Assembly (NCBI RefSeq): GCF_001640805.2 | Contig: NC_066838.1 | Location: 14,159,632 to 14,223,631, forward strand | DNA length: 64,000 nucleotides | Direction of reading: 5' to 3' | Source of the DNA: Lates calcarifer | Lineage: Eukaryota; Chordata; Actinopteri; Centropomidae | In this document: positions 10,656 through 22,949 of the stretch, in pieces | Layout of the letters: every line of letters begins with the position of its first letter | Position numbering within the stretch: the first letter of the stretch is position 1 | Notes under the pieces: model-generated | What the model was told of the DNA's origin: nothing | Database searches by the model: none | The model's input: the letters and a program-made list of their open reading frames with translations, nothing else | Position numbers and translations under genes: made by a program

Positions 10656-12357
10656 GGACTCAGAATGCCCTTGTAAAAATGTTCTGAAATTTCCCATTTG
10701 AATACTTCGGGAATTTTAGAAAATTGTCAAGTCCAAGTGTACTGTTTTTTACAGGGCAAAAAAAATTGTGACGTTTCATCTAAAAGGATTAACCAGAGTT
10801 GTAGCGCTGACTGATATGCTCTGACATAAAAAGTCGCCTTCTTAGACCACACATGCATTATTATTATCTTCAGAACTCCTCTTCTTTTCTCTTTGATTTT
10901 GGGCTCACAGGTTTGGTTTTGTGCAGTCAGGGAGCTGGGGATCATTACAAGGAAGATTTTCTCCAGCCAGTAAACCACTTCTTTGGAAGACTGCTGTTTA
11001 TTGTTGTTTTCCTGAGGGAATGAGCCTCAACAGCTTAAATCACAACATTCCCGGTTCCCTGAAAAGCAATATTATAGTTCTACAATCTTAAATATCCACC
11101 ACAGTGTTTCCCTGTCGGGGATTAGATCTTTTACTTGATGACTGCCCTCTTTCTTTTTTTGAACTAGCCTCTTTTTACAGTATGTGTCATCTGACCGTAC
11201 AACCCAAGTTCCAATGTTGTTAAGCAAACTCAACATGCTCATTGGAGACTTAGTGACCTAACTATCTGCAGCAACCCTGCAACTTTGATTCTTGGAAAAA
11301 TGTCGTGAACTGCCCTACTTACTGTGTATGAAGGCAACATGGTCATATCCTCCCAGAGACAGGTTCATTACAGTTCCAGTCATTTCACTTTTTTTAGCTC
11401 TTAATTTAAAAGTGAAAATAAGTGAAAAAAAAAGACAGAATTTTGTGCTCCTTTATTTTTTATCACAATCTCAACACCTACTCATTACTTATACTCATTA
11501 CTTATTATTACTCAAATAAATTTCCAAATGAGAGCAATAAACTCACGTAACAGTTCTGTCACACTTTACAATGTCATGTCATGAATACATTTTGGCTAAC
11601 ACATATAGTTATTTTCCAGTATATTTAACTTAAAAAAAAAAAAAACTGTATGTCAGTAGTCCAGTCCCTTTGTAGACATAAACACTGAATTTTATTGACT
11701 ATATCTCTTATACTGACTCCAACTTCCCCAGTCATACTAACATAATATTTAAGCTCACAGGGACCATATTCCTGATCTGATTTTGCAGCACAATAGCCTA
11801 GTTGTTGTTTATTTCACTAACAGAATATGTGTGAAGTTCTCCAATGCAGAACTTGATTTTCATCATAAAGTACAATATGTTCCAATGTGATTTTACCTCC
11901 GTCTTTGTTGCCAATTTACCTCTAAGGAAACTTGAATTTTCTGTACATCTCATCACCAAGTGCAGAGTCATTAGCTTGACAACGTACAGTAAACACATCA
12001 CAGAGACAGACATATACACACAGACTTCTTTTGTATCTGTACAGCTCACTTGTTTAGATTGATCTCTGTGGCCTTCAGACGTGGCGAAAAGGAATCTGTC
12101 CATAAGTGCTTAGGTCAGCACTATGTGGAATGAAGATGGTCTCCTCTCCCAGGCTTTTGACTGATGCTCTTAATGAGATACTCTGTTTTGGCTAAATGGT
12201 CAAAGCTTTTATTTCCCTGGTGTGCTGTTGAGCTTGTTTGTACATGGCTGCACTATTTCATGATTTTATGTGGGTAAAAATTACGCTGGTATTTCACGGA
12301 GCCTCTCCCTATCAATCATCCCATCATCCAGGTACAGTCGTACAATTTCTGTGTCAC
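10656..12357. other. No recognised feature
   Basis: AT-rich unique DNA with an A14 run at 11632-11645. Overlapping open frames on opposite strands near 11798-12103 have no family signature. Confidence 0.5.
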
Positions 12358-12521
12358 ACACATACACAAACGCACACGTACAAATACACACCATAAGTCA
12401 TCTCAACATGTTTATGGAAGCACTTGGATCAATAGGCAGCCAGCCTCTGGCCATCAGGAATCAATACTGCTGCACACTGTGAGGGCACAAGGCAAGAACA
12501 AAGCTGCACCACGGACACACA

Positions 12522-12579
<58 letters not shown>

Positions 12580-12635
12580 GCATGCACATTCAGCACAATA
12601 TAAACACACAAACAGCTAACACACACACACACACA
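12358..12635. repeat. Compound (CT)n(CA)n microsatellite region
   Basis: Degenerate CA at 12358-12390, then a (CT)n array at 12524-12553 running directly into (CA)n at 12554-12578, then another CA cluster around 12603-12635. Compound arrays of this type are common in fish. Confidence 0.95.
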
Positions 12636-13370
12636 GAAACACACCAATGCCATGACCAGTGAATGATTGCTGTAATGCTGGGGACTGTGTGATAAGGGAT
12701 CCATTTGCAGCTAACCTCAGTCCTGGCCTCCAGTGATCCAAATGGCAGACACATATGAAAGAAAGAGTGAACTGTAATGCATAACTGTCACAGCTATATG
12801 TCATTTACATAGTGAACAGATACAGAGACGTATAGAGTTCGCAGTTGTAAAATAATGTAAAAATATTGCTTATCCAGAAAAAGAAAAGGAAAGTTGACTT
12901 AATATGTTGGAAAAGGAAATATTCACTCTCTCTACAACTGGTGCCTATTTTAAGAAAATTAAGAAATAAATTCATTGCTTTTTTAGCCACACCAGCAGTT
13001 TGGGTCTAGGGATGGCAGTGTTATTTGGTTGGTTAGCTTCGCGCCTATCCAGCCCTACCGGGTCAGTTCTGATGCTGTCCTTATTAAGCACATCAGGTAT
13101 CAGCCATTATTCGGCAATGTCAGTTCTGTTCAGCTCAGTTTTATTAGTTACATGTAGGTTAACACACGGTTCAGTCGCAGCGGGCCATAGACTTTAGTGC
13201 CATAACAATACCTGGCCTCAGGTCACATCACATAAAGATAATTCCAATGAGTTTCATGCGGCACAGATGTTAAATTACAGAAAAATAGCTCAGTAGTTTG
13301 GTTTGGTGCATTTACCCTGAGTTTATGGGAGTGTGAACCAGGAGACGAAAAGTATGTGCATCCCTGCTCT
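12636..13370. other. No firm feature; possible detached start of repeat R2
   Basis: Near 13008-13040 the text CTAGGGATGGCAGTGTTAT resembles what I recall as the leading edge of repeat R2, whose body starts about 330 bp later. An insertion splitting the repeat is possible but unproven. Confidence 0.3.
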
Positions 13371-13775
13371 CAGTCAGTCCACTACTTTGGCCTAGACTGA
13401 AATATCTCCGTGACTATTGGATGGAGTGCCAGGAAATTTTCTGCAGACATTCATGCCCCCATCAGGATGAATTAAATAACTTCTGTGATCCCTTAACTTT
13501 TCATTTAGCACTATCATTAGGTCAAAATTTTAATCTCTGCATTACTTTGATTTATGGCCAAAAACGCTAATGACATCCTGAATAACCTCAGCTGTACTTT
13601 CTTTTTAGCACTAATTAGCAACTGTTAGATGGGGAACATGGTGAACATGATACCTGTTACACATTAACACATTTGCTTTGTCATTGTGAACGTGTTAGCA
13701 TCTATTTAGCTCAAACCACTGCTATACTTCACAGTCTCACAGAGCTGCTAGCATGGCTGTAGACTCTTAGTGTTG
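13371..13775 (+). repeat. Dispersed teleost repeat R2 (copy 1)
   Basis: Diagnostic strings in order: CTGAAATATCTCCGTGACTA, TTGGATGGAGTGCCAGGAAA, GATCCCTTAACTTTTCATTT, TTAGCACTAATTAGCAACTG, then GCTGCTAGCATGGCTGTAG at 13744-13762 and ACTCTTAG. The 19-base string at 13744-13762 recurs exactly at 62866-62884, and an inverted, mutated form lies near 38881. I recognise the order as one of the most frequent interspersed repeats in percomorph fish, rich in TTAGCATG-type motifs. I do not know its formal name or class. It encodes nothing. Confidence 0.75.
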
Positions 13776-14245
13776 TTTTCCTTCAGATTCAAAATTAATT
13801 ACGTACATATGAGGATGGAATAATTTTTTTCCCCATATATTTTAATAGATTTTTAGGAAACACTTGTTTGCAGGTTTTTTGAGTTGAAGCCTAAGCTACA
13901 GTGTTAGCTCACTGTGAAGTCAAGTTGTGGAAGCTGAGTTCTCTCTGAAACGACTTTATGCCACAGCTCTCTGTTGGCTTATAAATAGCACAACAAACCT
14001 CACCAAAATGTTTACCTGACTTAAAATGAGAGGCAATTCGTCTTCGGAAAACCATGCGTGCTGTTTTATAGAGGCAGGGAGGAGGTCTTGGTGGAGGGGA
14101 GGGAGAGCAGGAAAATATACTGGAAAAAAAGCAATTAGGAGATAGAGAGGGGAAAAAAAAATCTATTTTGGACAATTTCAAACAAGCTTGTCACAACAGA
14201 GCCAGGGGACACAAGCTGTCCGTCTCCCCATGTTGATACGCGTGA

Positions 14246-14302
14246 GCACACACAGACATGACACACACAAACACACGCACGCACACACATACATACATTC
14301 CT
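14246..14302. repeat. Degenerate CA repeat
   Basis: CA-rich DNA with AAAC, GCAC and ATAC interruptions; no long pure array. Confidence 0.85.
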
Positions 14303-14494
14303 ACCTTACCAACAGTGGACTGTCGGAGTACCCTGACCAAATATGAACTGGTATTTCTAGTCATTTTGGAAAAGCAAAAGTGAAAGACCTTTATGGAGGG
14401 TCTTCTTTCATAAATTGCAAAACTTCTTTTGTCATTTTCTTTTAAAAGTCAAAAGACAGGTCTGAGCTGTGTTTATTAGAACATTTGAGTCTTT

Positions 14495-14815
14495 GGCTGT
14501 TGGACTTAAAAATTCAGTGAGCTCAACAAGGATTGAACCCAGGTCTTTACAACTTCCAAGAACTCCTCTAACACCCTGAGCTAGTTGTTAACACTCAACT
14601 TAAATTTGTTAGAGCCTTCGAGTGTTAACTCTGCTCAAAGCTACAAAACTTGGTGGTCCTTTAACACCCTAAGCTGTCTGATCAGACACGCTTTACTTGA
14701 ATTTCTTGGAGCCCTTCGCTATCTTCCTTTGGACCTCAAAATTTAGTGAGCCTCACAGTGTGCGAACCCTTAACCCTAAAATTTCTAAGTGGTTCTCTGA
14801 TGAGTGTCTACATAA
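14495..14815 (-). repeat. Tandem degenerate tRNA-like units
   Basis: On the antisense strand the first unit has an A-box-like TAGCTCAGGGTG (14572-14583) and, 31 nt on, a B-box GGGTTCAATCC (14530-14540). That is the spacing and content of an internal RNA polymerase III promoter. A second A-box-like AGCTTAGGGTG lies at 14665-14675, and a second B-box-like GGGTTCGCAC at 14760-14769. The 39-bp segments at 14502-14540 and 14731-14769 are about 72% identical by eye in the same orientation, so this is a roughly 229-bp tandem repeat rather than chance boxes. No unit folds into an intact tRNA as far as I can see. A decayed tRNA-derived SINE or tandem tRNA pseudogenes fit best. Confidence 0.55.
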
Positions 14816-15134
14816 TAAACTATAATTTTCTTACATATAGTAATGGTCCTTCACTGTATCTCCTCACACCGCCCCGTGATGGCTCAGTGGTCCGCTGTTG
14901 GTGGATGTGTAACAACTGGGAGGTCCACTGTTGGATAGGTATGCAAGCACAGATACACACATACACACACGTCAGTCTGTGTGAGTTTCAGTGACAGTAG
15001 GATCAGACTGCACCCCACAGGCTGTAACCCCTCGAAAACCTTCTCAAAACGCTTTAATTAAAACGTCTCCCACAATTACAGCACATCCCGATGCTTTGAC
15101 CTTCACACCTCCCATGAATACTGTGTCATACAAT

Positions 15135-15160
15135 GTCTCTCTCTCTCTCTCTCTCTCCCT

Positions 15161-15209
<49 letters not shown>
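15135..15209. repeat. Compound (CT)n(CA)n microsatellite
   Basis: A CT array interrupted in the middle by CCCTCCCTCCCT, resuming as CT to about 15190, then (CA)10. It parallels the compound array near 12.5 kb. Confidence 0.96.
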
Positions 15210-15419
15210 TTGCTGTCAAAACTCGAAACTGCTGTTTTGCGTGTGAAAAGTGACAGGTTGTTTTGATAATTTATGCTCTTATTTCAAATCTCCCTCAGAC
15301 CGACCTGACATCCTGATGTTTTTGTTTGAATGGTGTGCTATCAAGAAATGTATTAATTAATTAGTACTTTATCTGGGGATAAAACTGAAAGCAGATGCTG
15401 AAAACTATGCAACAAGTCC

Positions 15420-15800
15420 TCCAACCTAAACGACTATACAGCTCACTTGTTCCTACCCACAGGTATGACTCATGGGTGTGTTGCCTACTAGCAGCAGGTG
15501 TACCAGAGATTTGCCATCATGGTAACAATAATAAACACATGATTAACATTGTCGTACAACAGTCTCGTACTGGAACTATGTCATCATGGAAACAATGATA
15601 AACACACAGGTAGTGTTGTGGAATGGTCTCGCTTCGACTAATTTTAGGAAAAGATTGTGGCTTGAATTGGTTGCTGAGGGGTCATACATTAAAGGAACAA
15701 CAGTGACTACTGAAACTGAAACTGTACTGGAAGTGAACAGCGGTTTCCTGTGTGTAAGTCCTATGTTCTGTTGACCCATCCATCCACCCTAACCTCCTTG
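15420..15800 (+). repeat. Dispersed repeat R3 with internal duplication
   Basis: Two similar blocks lie in direct orientation: CATCATGGTAACAATAATAA (15515 on) and CATCATGGAAACAATGATAA (15582 on), each followed by a GTTGT/GTACAACAGTCTCG-like segment, offset 67 bp. The block ends with TTGACCCATCCATCCACCCT. Similar text occurs at 44527 (TCATGGTTACAATAAAAAAT, then AAGGTTGTGGAA), at 22193 (CAAGGTTGTGGAATGATC) and around 57200-57360. I recall this as a recurrent fish repeat. Its class is unknown to me, and the two overlapping open frames here on opposite strands are inside it. Confidence 0.5.
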
Positions 15801-15937
15801 TAACATGGACTTTGTTGCCCTTATGTTACGTCATCTGTTTTGTCCCTGACAGAATTACTACAGCTGCTAGATGTCATTTAACAACAAAACTCAACCATGG
15901 GTTGTAATAAGCTGCTGCACAAATGACCCATGGGTTC

Positions 15938-15961
15938 TTTTTTTTTTTTTTTTTTTTTTTT
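15938..15961. repeat. T24 homopolymer
   Basis: Uninterrupted run of 24 T. It may be the reverse-complemented A-tail of an old retroposon, but no body is recognised on either side. Confidence 0.95.
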
Positions 15962-16829
15962 ACAGGAGGACAGTCACAAATTATGGCAAGTACAGCCGGT
16001 CAAAGCTGCACCAGCATGTCAGTCTGTGGCTGATGATGAAAATTTTATGTAAATGCACCAAAAGTGGACTGTAAAATAGTATTGGTGGTGGTTGAGTTCA
16101 ACTTTAAAAGATGTAGCTGTTAAATGCGTTTTGTGTTGAAGCAAAAAAGTAATCAACAGTTTAGTCCACATTGACTGCTGTTGTACTGACAGTGTGAAGA
16201 GTTTTGAGAAAAAAAAACTCAACTGACAAATGTGCTACCAGTTGTAAAAAACTGTGCCATTATCTTATTCAAGGCCCTGACCTTTGCAAATTCCCAAAGT
16301 TGAGAGAAATATCTAAACCCTTTTGCTATTTTTTTTCTTACCTGAAAAGTATCAACATTGTATAAATTGAATTAGTTGCAGTCAGGGGGACAGTTGTGGT
16401 GTGTGCATCAAAGAACACTATCTGTTAGGTGTGCCTCAGGGCAGCTGGCTTAGATTGCAGTTATATTATCCAGCACAATGCAAACTTAGGTTGAACAATC
16501 TGCTGCTATGTTTTGCCTGTTCAGCGCTTCAGCAATAGAGGAGATCCACTGCTGCTCCAGGAGTCTCACATATATAGATATGTAAGATAGATGTAGTGGT
16601 ATCAAAATACAGCCATAGGCACAAACACACACATACACAGGCAGTACAATAAACACATACGAGGACACACAGGACAGCCTGAGGCTTTCTGTGGGGTAAA
16701 AGATGGACGCAGGGCGCTAGGGCTTATCTGAAATGGGTAATGATGATGGCGGCCAAGGCCCATGATTGGTTATCCCATTTAGACCTAAGTCTGTGATTGG
16801 TTGTCTTCCTGGACTGGCTCCCATCATGC
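15962..16829. other. No recognised feature
   Basis: Unique sequence with a short degenerate CA stretch near 16620-16660. Confidence 0.5.
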
Positions 16830-17215
16830 ATCACACAGATTCATCCATTCCTCCGGGTCTGCTCAAGTAGGACCGATCCATCTCTCCCTCCATCCTGCCC
16901 TCCTCTGTCCCCCTTGTTACTAATCTGTCCTTCTCCCTCCATCTTTTCCTTTATCTCATTGCCTTCACTGTATCACCCATCCCTCCCTCGCTTTATGTAT
17001 CTATCTCATCACCATCCTTTCAGCTGCTTGTACTCATCTCTCGCTCATACACCTTCCTGCTGTTCACCACCCTCATTTTCGTACTTTTCTCCTCTCCCTT
17101 CATCCCCTACCTGACACAGCTTTCCGATCATCTTTCACTCATATTCCTCGTTTCCTCCCAGTTCTCTCCTCCTCTTCCTCTTCTGCTGCTTCTCTGCCAC
17201 CTTTCCACCCGGTCC
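16830..17215. repeat. Long pyrimidine-rich tract
   Basis: Strongly C+T-biased on the given strand, with many TCCCTCC and CTCATC motifs. The 105-codon open frame at 16797-17114 is a Ser/Pro/Leu-rich artefact of this composition. Confidence 0.85.
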
Positions 17216-17459
17216 TGCGCATCTCATTTTTCCTCTGCATGCTGTTAAAGTGAAGGGGAGAATATGTGGGGACATTTATCAGGGATGTGTTTTACCAGCA
17301 GTGGAGACCACAGCAGGGATAAAGGGGGGTGGAAATACGATTTAGATAGAGATAGGAAATAAAGGCAGACGAAATATGGTGGCGATAGAGTAGTAAGAAC
17401 AGTGAAGTGTGTTTATTTCATTTCAGTTTTTTCCTGTGCAATGGATGTTTATATATTTT

Positions 17460-17476
17460 GTGTGTGTGTGTGTGTG
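17460..17476. repeat. (GT)8 microsatellite
   Basis: Short GT array of about 17 bp at the left edge of a simple-repeat cluster. Confidence 0.9.
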
Positions 17477-17532
17477 AAACTATCTCAATCTGAAATCATG
17501 ACAGCTTTATATCAGTCGACTAAATATAAGTC

Positions 17533-17600
17533 TCTCTTCTCTTCTCTTCTCTTCTCTTCTCTTCTCTTCTCTTCTCTTCTCTTGTCTTCTCTTCTCTTCT
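17533..17600. repeat. (TTCTC)n pentanucleotide array
   Basis: About 13 units of a TTCTC/CTCTT repeat over 68 bp, with one G substitution (CTTGTCTTCT) near 17581-17590. The strand is pure pyrimidine apart from that base, so it can form a triplex. A serine/leucine-rich open frame through it is an artefact. Confidence 0.96.
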
Positions 17601-17774
17601 ACAGTCCTTTCAGTTCAACTTGAGAAGCATGCAGCAAGAAACTCAGTGGGGAGTGAGCTTTGTGTTTGCGTGTGAGTGTCCGTTTCCTCACTCTGTGTAC
17701 GACTGCGTATACTTTTTCGCGGGCTGCCTCTGGTAGTGTGTGCCCATCAGTCCGAGTCAATCAAGTACCTAGGG

Positions 17775-18085
17775 CCTATCCATCTCTTCCTCCCTCACTC
17801 CCTCTCCCCTTCCTATCTGTTCCTCTCCACATCCCTTCCTCCATCTTGTTGCTTTACCCTGTATCTCTCGTCCCTGTGTTGCTTTATAGATCCATCTCTC
17901 TGTGGTAGTGTCTTGTCTGCACGGCTTTTTTTTTCTTTCTCTGCTACTCGGGTTTAGCTATCTCAGAGAGGCAGAGGCACCCCTGCTTTTCCAACTCGTG
18001 TTTTTTATCCTCCTCTCTCCCTCTCTTTCTCTTTCTTTCCTTGTTTCCTTCACTCTCCACTGCCACCCCCTCCATTTTCTGTCTT
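17775..18085. repeat. Pyrimidine-rich tract
   Basis: C+T-rich DNA with a T10 run near 17927-17936 and a CTTTCT-rich segment near 18020-18050. Overlapping hydrophobic open frames are compositional artefacts. Confidence 0.8.
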
Positions 18086-18255
18086 TGTCTCTCTCGGGAG
18101 TGTTGTTATCAAAAGCGATAGCTCACTAGCTGAAAATAATAAGCATCTTTTGAAGTCTGCGATGGCTGCTTGACGTCTCTCTGGTGTTTCATGCAGATAT
18201 TGCCTCCATTTGTGACGGGGATAAACAAAAGATTAAACTTATTTTAAGGTCAGTC

Positions 18256-18260
<5 letters not shown>

Positions 18261-18308
<48 letters not shown>

Positions 18309-18340
18309 ACGTGTGTGAGTGTGTATGTGTGTGTGTATGT
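18261..18340. repeat. (GT)n microsatellite, long
   Basis: Pure GT from 18261 to about 18307, followed by GCACGTGTGTGAGTG and further GT with AT interruptions to about 18340. Confidence 0.97.
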
Positions 18341-18470
18341 ATTTGTGGTAAGTAAACCCCTCAGGGTCCACTGTGGCCTCCTGTCACCTTGCCAATCATA
18401 TCAGTTAGGTGTGTTCAGATAACCTTATCTCTGCCTGAGCTCTGCATAGCCATAGGGCCCCCCACCACCC

Positions 18471-18471
<1 letters not shown>

Positions 18472-18503
<32 letters not shown>
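18472..18503. repeat. (CA)16 microsatellite
   Basis: Uninterrupted AC array only about 130 bp after the (GT)n array and in the complementary sense. The two together could pair as a long stem. Confidence 0.97.
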
Positions 18504-18505
<2 letters not shown>

Positions 18506-21500
18506 TTACACATAGCAAATGAAAGAGGCAAGAGAGCAGATAAGGATCGATGCCGTTAAATCAAGGACATGCACTATGCTGCTTCTCTCTGTCTCTCTGT
18601 GGCTCTTATCTATAATGGAAAAGCCATACATTTACAGCTCCCTGCCTACCTTATGGTCATGCTCAATCACAACATAAAATACTACTGCAAAGCGTTGGTG
18701 ATGGAGAAATAAAGGTTTGGCTGATTAACTTGCAAAGTATTGTCCATGTTCGCAATAGGTGGACCAAGAGAGAGTGAGAAAAGTGAGAAAGAGGACTGTG
18801 CTGTGGTGGTGTCTGATTTTTGCCACCGGTCTGTGTCAGAGTAATTGAAAAACCCTACAAAAATCACAGTTATGTGAAGAACAGATCTAGTAAACAAGAC
18901 TACGCAGTTTTCCTTCTTTTGCTATCTCAGTGTAGAAGGCTGTAATGGGATTGGGATCCTGCTGGTCCCGTGGGACCCAATGCAAATATATTTGCCATAA
19001 TGTGAGTGGGAGCAGAGGGGTGGTTGGACAGCATCATCATCACTGGATAAACATGGAATACATTTTTAGATGAAAACATGAGAAGTTATTATTGTTTGGC
19101 TTAATCATGCATGTAAATGGATTGCCTTCCACATCAAAGAAACAAGGACATGGTCCATAACGCTTCCTTTCCCCGTTTTCTCCCAGCTGAGAACACCCGG
19201 TTCCCTACACACTGCAGTTCTTGACACTGTTAACTCTACTCCTGACATCTGCAGGAGCAAGCTATTGTACAGGCTAAGGTAGTGTTCAGGTAAGCAGTTA
19301 ACATAATGGAGAAAATTGAATAATGAAAATGAATAATGTCCTATGTTTTTCAGTGAGACCAATGATTTAACATGAAAATGGCAGGCACAGCAGTTGGTCT
19401 AATGGTGGTGTAATTGTTAAGGAGAAGTGAAGTCCTGTGAGATGAACAATTTATAGAGGAAAGAAAACTAATTTAGACATGTCACAGCCTAGATGGATGT
19501 TAGATGGACATTTTTTCTTTTCTTTTATCATATATTTTTTAGGGTTTCACAAGGTATCAGAATTCCAGTCTGTGATGATTCAGGTAAATATGTAGTTACA
19601 TCATTTTTCTAACTGCTCTACTGCCTGAAAAGCTTTTTAATATGACCAAGTTAAAGGCATATGTTGTTGCTCACAAATATAATAACTAAAGTGCTTATGC
19701 CACTGGGAGCAATCACAATTCCTCATTTCTCTCCTCCTTGTGTATCACCTATGTGGCTCAGCTTCTGTTCTTGCAGCTTCTTTCCCCTGCTCTGCTGGCA
19801 CAGGAGTGCAGTCCTGGAGGGATGGTAGGCTGATAAGAAGTGGACTGACTAATATCCTAAGTGCTATAACTAATTGAGTTATTGGCTGCTTCTTTCATTT
19901 GGACAGCATTCCTGACACCTGCAATGATTTAGCAGTCATAAATGTAAAGAGTTATGCTACGGCAATAACCAAACGGTAGAACGGTAGAAATACAGCCTCT
20001 GTTGTTTGATGTCTGAGCACAAACTCCACTTCAAAGACGACTAGAATCCATCACATACTGTATAAACAACTCTATTAGAGTAAAAATTTATAGCAGTAGC
20101 TGGTGTTGGACGTACTGTAGTTATTTTAAAGTTAAATTACGGGAACTTCAGACAGAATTACAGACACTTGGCCCCTCCAGACGATTTAGGTAGAGCTCTG
20201 ATCCTGGTCCTGGGTCAGTGCCGCCGTTCTGGTAATGTGAGCAGTTCACAGATAACATCTTTAGCTGCTGATCTTCTCCTAGCCTCAATGTAATTTCAGA
20301 CCTGTTTGATATTTATAAAAATCTTCTGTACTCACTGTGCAAGATTCCCCTTACATAAGTTTGTGAAAGACAATGAGGTGGTAAAGGACAAGTCTACAGA
20401 AACACAAGATTTACTGTTAGAGGATAGGTAAAATTTCACCTGTTGCTCTTATTGAAGATCATGGGTTGGGTTCGGGTTTGATAGCATTTTATCCAAACCA
20501 ATATAGAATCTACTTATAGAATCTTTTTCGAAGTCCTTATTAATTTTAATTTTACATTTAGCTTTCATCATTTGCAATTAACTAAAGTTATAAATAACAC
20601 AAACTCAAACATCTGTAATGTCCCAACTGTTTTCTGAGAAGCCAGAAGCGCTGCAGTACTGTGAAACAACAGATGCAACCTACTTGCTTTGATACTCGTA
20701 TACTCTTTAAAATATTTAAATGATATGCATATAGATTTAACTGGGACATTCTCCTAAATTTGACGTGACTCAATAAGCTAGATAATTTCTCTGGAGGACA
20801 GAAGTTACTGTGTTAGACTTGTTCAAAATAACAAAGTTACAGAGTGATGTTTCTGTTCCTTCATAAACAATCTTTGGTGCACACCAGAGTAGAGGAGCAC
20901 ATTAATCAGACAACAGCCCAAAGTTTCTTATAGCCTTTATGGAATTAACAGTATTTACTTTCTGCTGATTTAATCAGCATTTTTGTTTTCTCAGCACAGC
21001 TGTAAAAAGAGAAGGTGCTACTTGAATGTTTTGTATGTTATTTTTTGCTAATATAAAAGGGCGAAGGGAGGATGGGTTCATAGCTTAATTAATTCTGGTG
21101 TTTTATCACCAAATGGCTATCAGAGCCCATCTTATGTCCACTTCTCCTCATCAACTTTTCCTTGTCAGATCAATCGCAGAAATACAGTTTGTTCTGCATG
21201 TATGTTTGTTTACATCTGACTCTCAGTAATTACTTGAGTATGTTATAATAATTTTCCTCTGGCATGATTATCTCAATGATGATATAAATAGTGGTTGATG
21301 TGTTATTTTCTGATCTTGTAGTTTGAGTGTGTGTGTGGTTTGATGGCAGGAAATCTGTGAACTGCTTTCTGTTTAAATTGTTCCAGGGAAAACTGTTGAG
21401 TGTGAGGTTTGTGGATTATCCTGATTAATCAAGACATTGTCTCTGGAAAGATATGTTTCTGCTGAGTTTTTCAAATATCACAAACTAATTTCCATTAATC

Positions 21501-22479
21501 TCCTTTGCACTGGAATTGGATGACAGAAATCTCAGACATGGACATGTCAGACTCAGCAAATAAAAGTAAATGTTAATTGCTGAATACCACAAGAGAAATG
21601 TTGTGTTGGGGGAATTTGGATGAATTGACCCTTCACATTCTTGTTTTACAGATAATATTTGGATATTTATATCCTGAAAGCTTCTTGACCTGTCATCCAG
21701 GAAGTGATGCAGGATGTAGGTGTATATCAGCTTATAAGACCAATTTTTATGAATGAGAAGCTATGCCGCTTGGTCAGTTTGGTGATGTGTCTAGCTTAAA
21801 AATAAATCAATTTAAGTGGCTTCCTAATGGGTGTTCCTTTCTGGGCAGTTCTGTCTCTCCTGATATGTCAGACTTGTATAAATGAATCATGACCCCTCAC
21901 TTAAAAGCCTCCATGGCAGATCTTGATCCATTAGCTAAATAATAAAATCTTCATCTTACCCCAATCTGTGTACTTGATAACGATGGTTCTACTTGATATG
22001 AAGCAGCTAGTTTTTATACCCAAATGACAAAACAGCTTGGTTGTTAGTCCAATAACAAAAAACATTTCCAATACATTTAATGTCTGAGCTGCTGTGTCTG
22101 TGGCCGAGGGATAGTTAAGCTTAGGCAACTGCTGAAAAACAAATAAGTTATGTTTAAGACATGGTAAGGCAACTAAAACACCTGATTAAGGTCAAGGTTG
22201 TGGAATGATCTCTATCTTGGTTAGCCATTAAGAAAACCGATGTTTACTGCTGGTGACAGGAGAGAGAGCATACAGTTTGTACACCCAATTTGAACAAAAT
22301 TAAGATTAAATCTGTTGCTCTAAGGGCCAAAGAGTACGCCACTGATTTAGCATTGCACTCCTGTAACATTGTTTGACTCACAATGGACAGCTGAAATATA
22401 TCAAAATCGATGCAGCAGAACCAGAGATGTTGTGTTTTTTTCTATTCCACACATTCCTCTTGCTTGTCAAAACCTGGCA
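18504..22479. other. Featureless ~4 kb
   Basis: AT-rich, apparently unique sequence. A G/C-alternating segment at 18950-18980 (GGATCCTGCTGGTCCCGTGG) faintly resembles a fish interspersed repeat but is too short to call. A copy edge of repeat R3 may lie at 22160-22230. No microsatellite or plausible exon is seen. Confidence 0.5.
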
Positions 22480-22860
22480 CCAACTTTTGTCACGACTCAG
22501 AACACACACGACTCAAACGCATGACTTGGAGACACCCGTGGAAAGTTAGAAGAGTTCACCTTTATTTTAAAAGTAATGCAGGCAGGAGGGTGTAGGTGAA
22601 GGGTGAAGTCGGTGGGCAGGCAGTGGTCAGTAACAGGCGGGCAGGAGGTCAAAAAAATGGGCAGGCAAAAACAGGTAGGCACAAAAGGCTGGAAAAGCTA
22701 CAGGTGGGGTAGACAATCTGGAAGAGTTCAAGTTAAAGCAAAGCTGTTTTTATACTAGGGAGTTAATGAGGGAGTGAGTAACAGATTAGCAGATGGATAA
22801 GGGGGAATCAGATGACTGGAAAGGTGGGAGGGGCTGGGATTACACCAGGACAAGTTGAAA
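22480..22860. repeat. Probable dispersed repeat, G/A-rich (GGCAGG motifs)
   Basis: The block opens near TTTGTCACGACTCAGAACAC. It then has many GGCAGGCAG / GGCGGGCAGG / AACAGGTAGGC motifs and ends near GGATTACACCAGGACAAG. The order resembles a recurrent teleost repeat I have seen near LTR-type elements. Class and boundaries are uncertain. Confidence 0.35.
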
Positions 22861-22949
22861 TGGATTCAAAGAATAACTGAATGAACTTTGACAACATTAA
22901 CACCCTTGTGCTACTTGACTGCTGACTGTTCAGTTGGAGGTTTGTGTGT

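Noticed and set aside
13000..13197. 65-codon open frame with balanced base composition
   Set aside because: Short, with no motif, and possibly overlapping a detached edge of repeat R2.
14870..14960. tRNA-like text GATGGCTCAGTGGTCCGCTG
   Set aside because: It has an A-box-like string, but no B-box follows at the right distance.
16797..17114. Ser/Pro-rich 105-codon open frame
   Set aside because: Compositional artefact of a long C+T tract.
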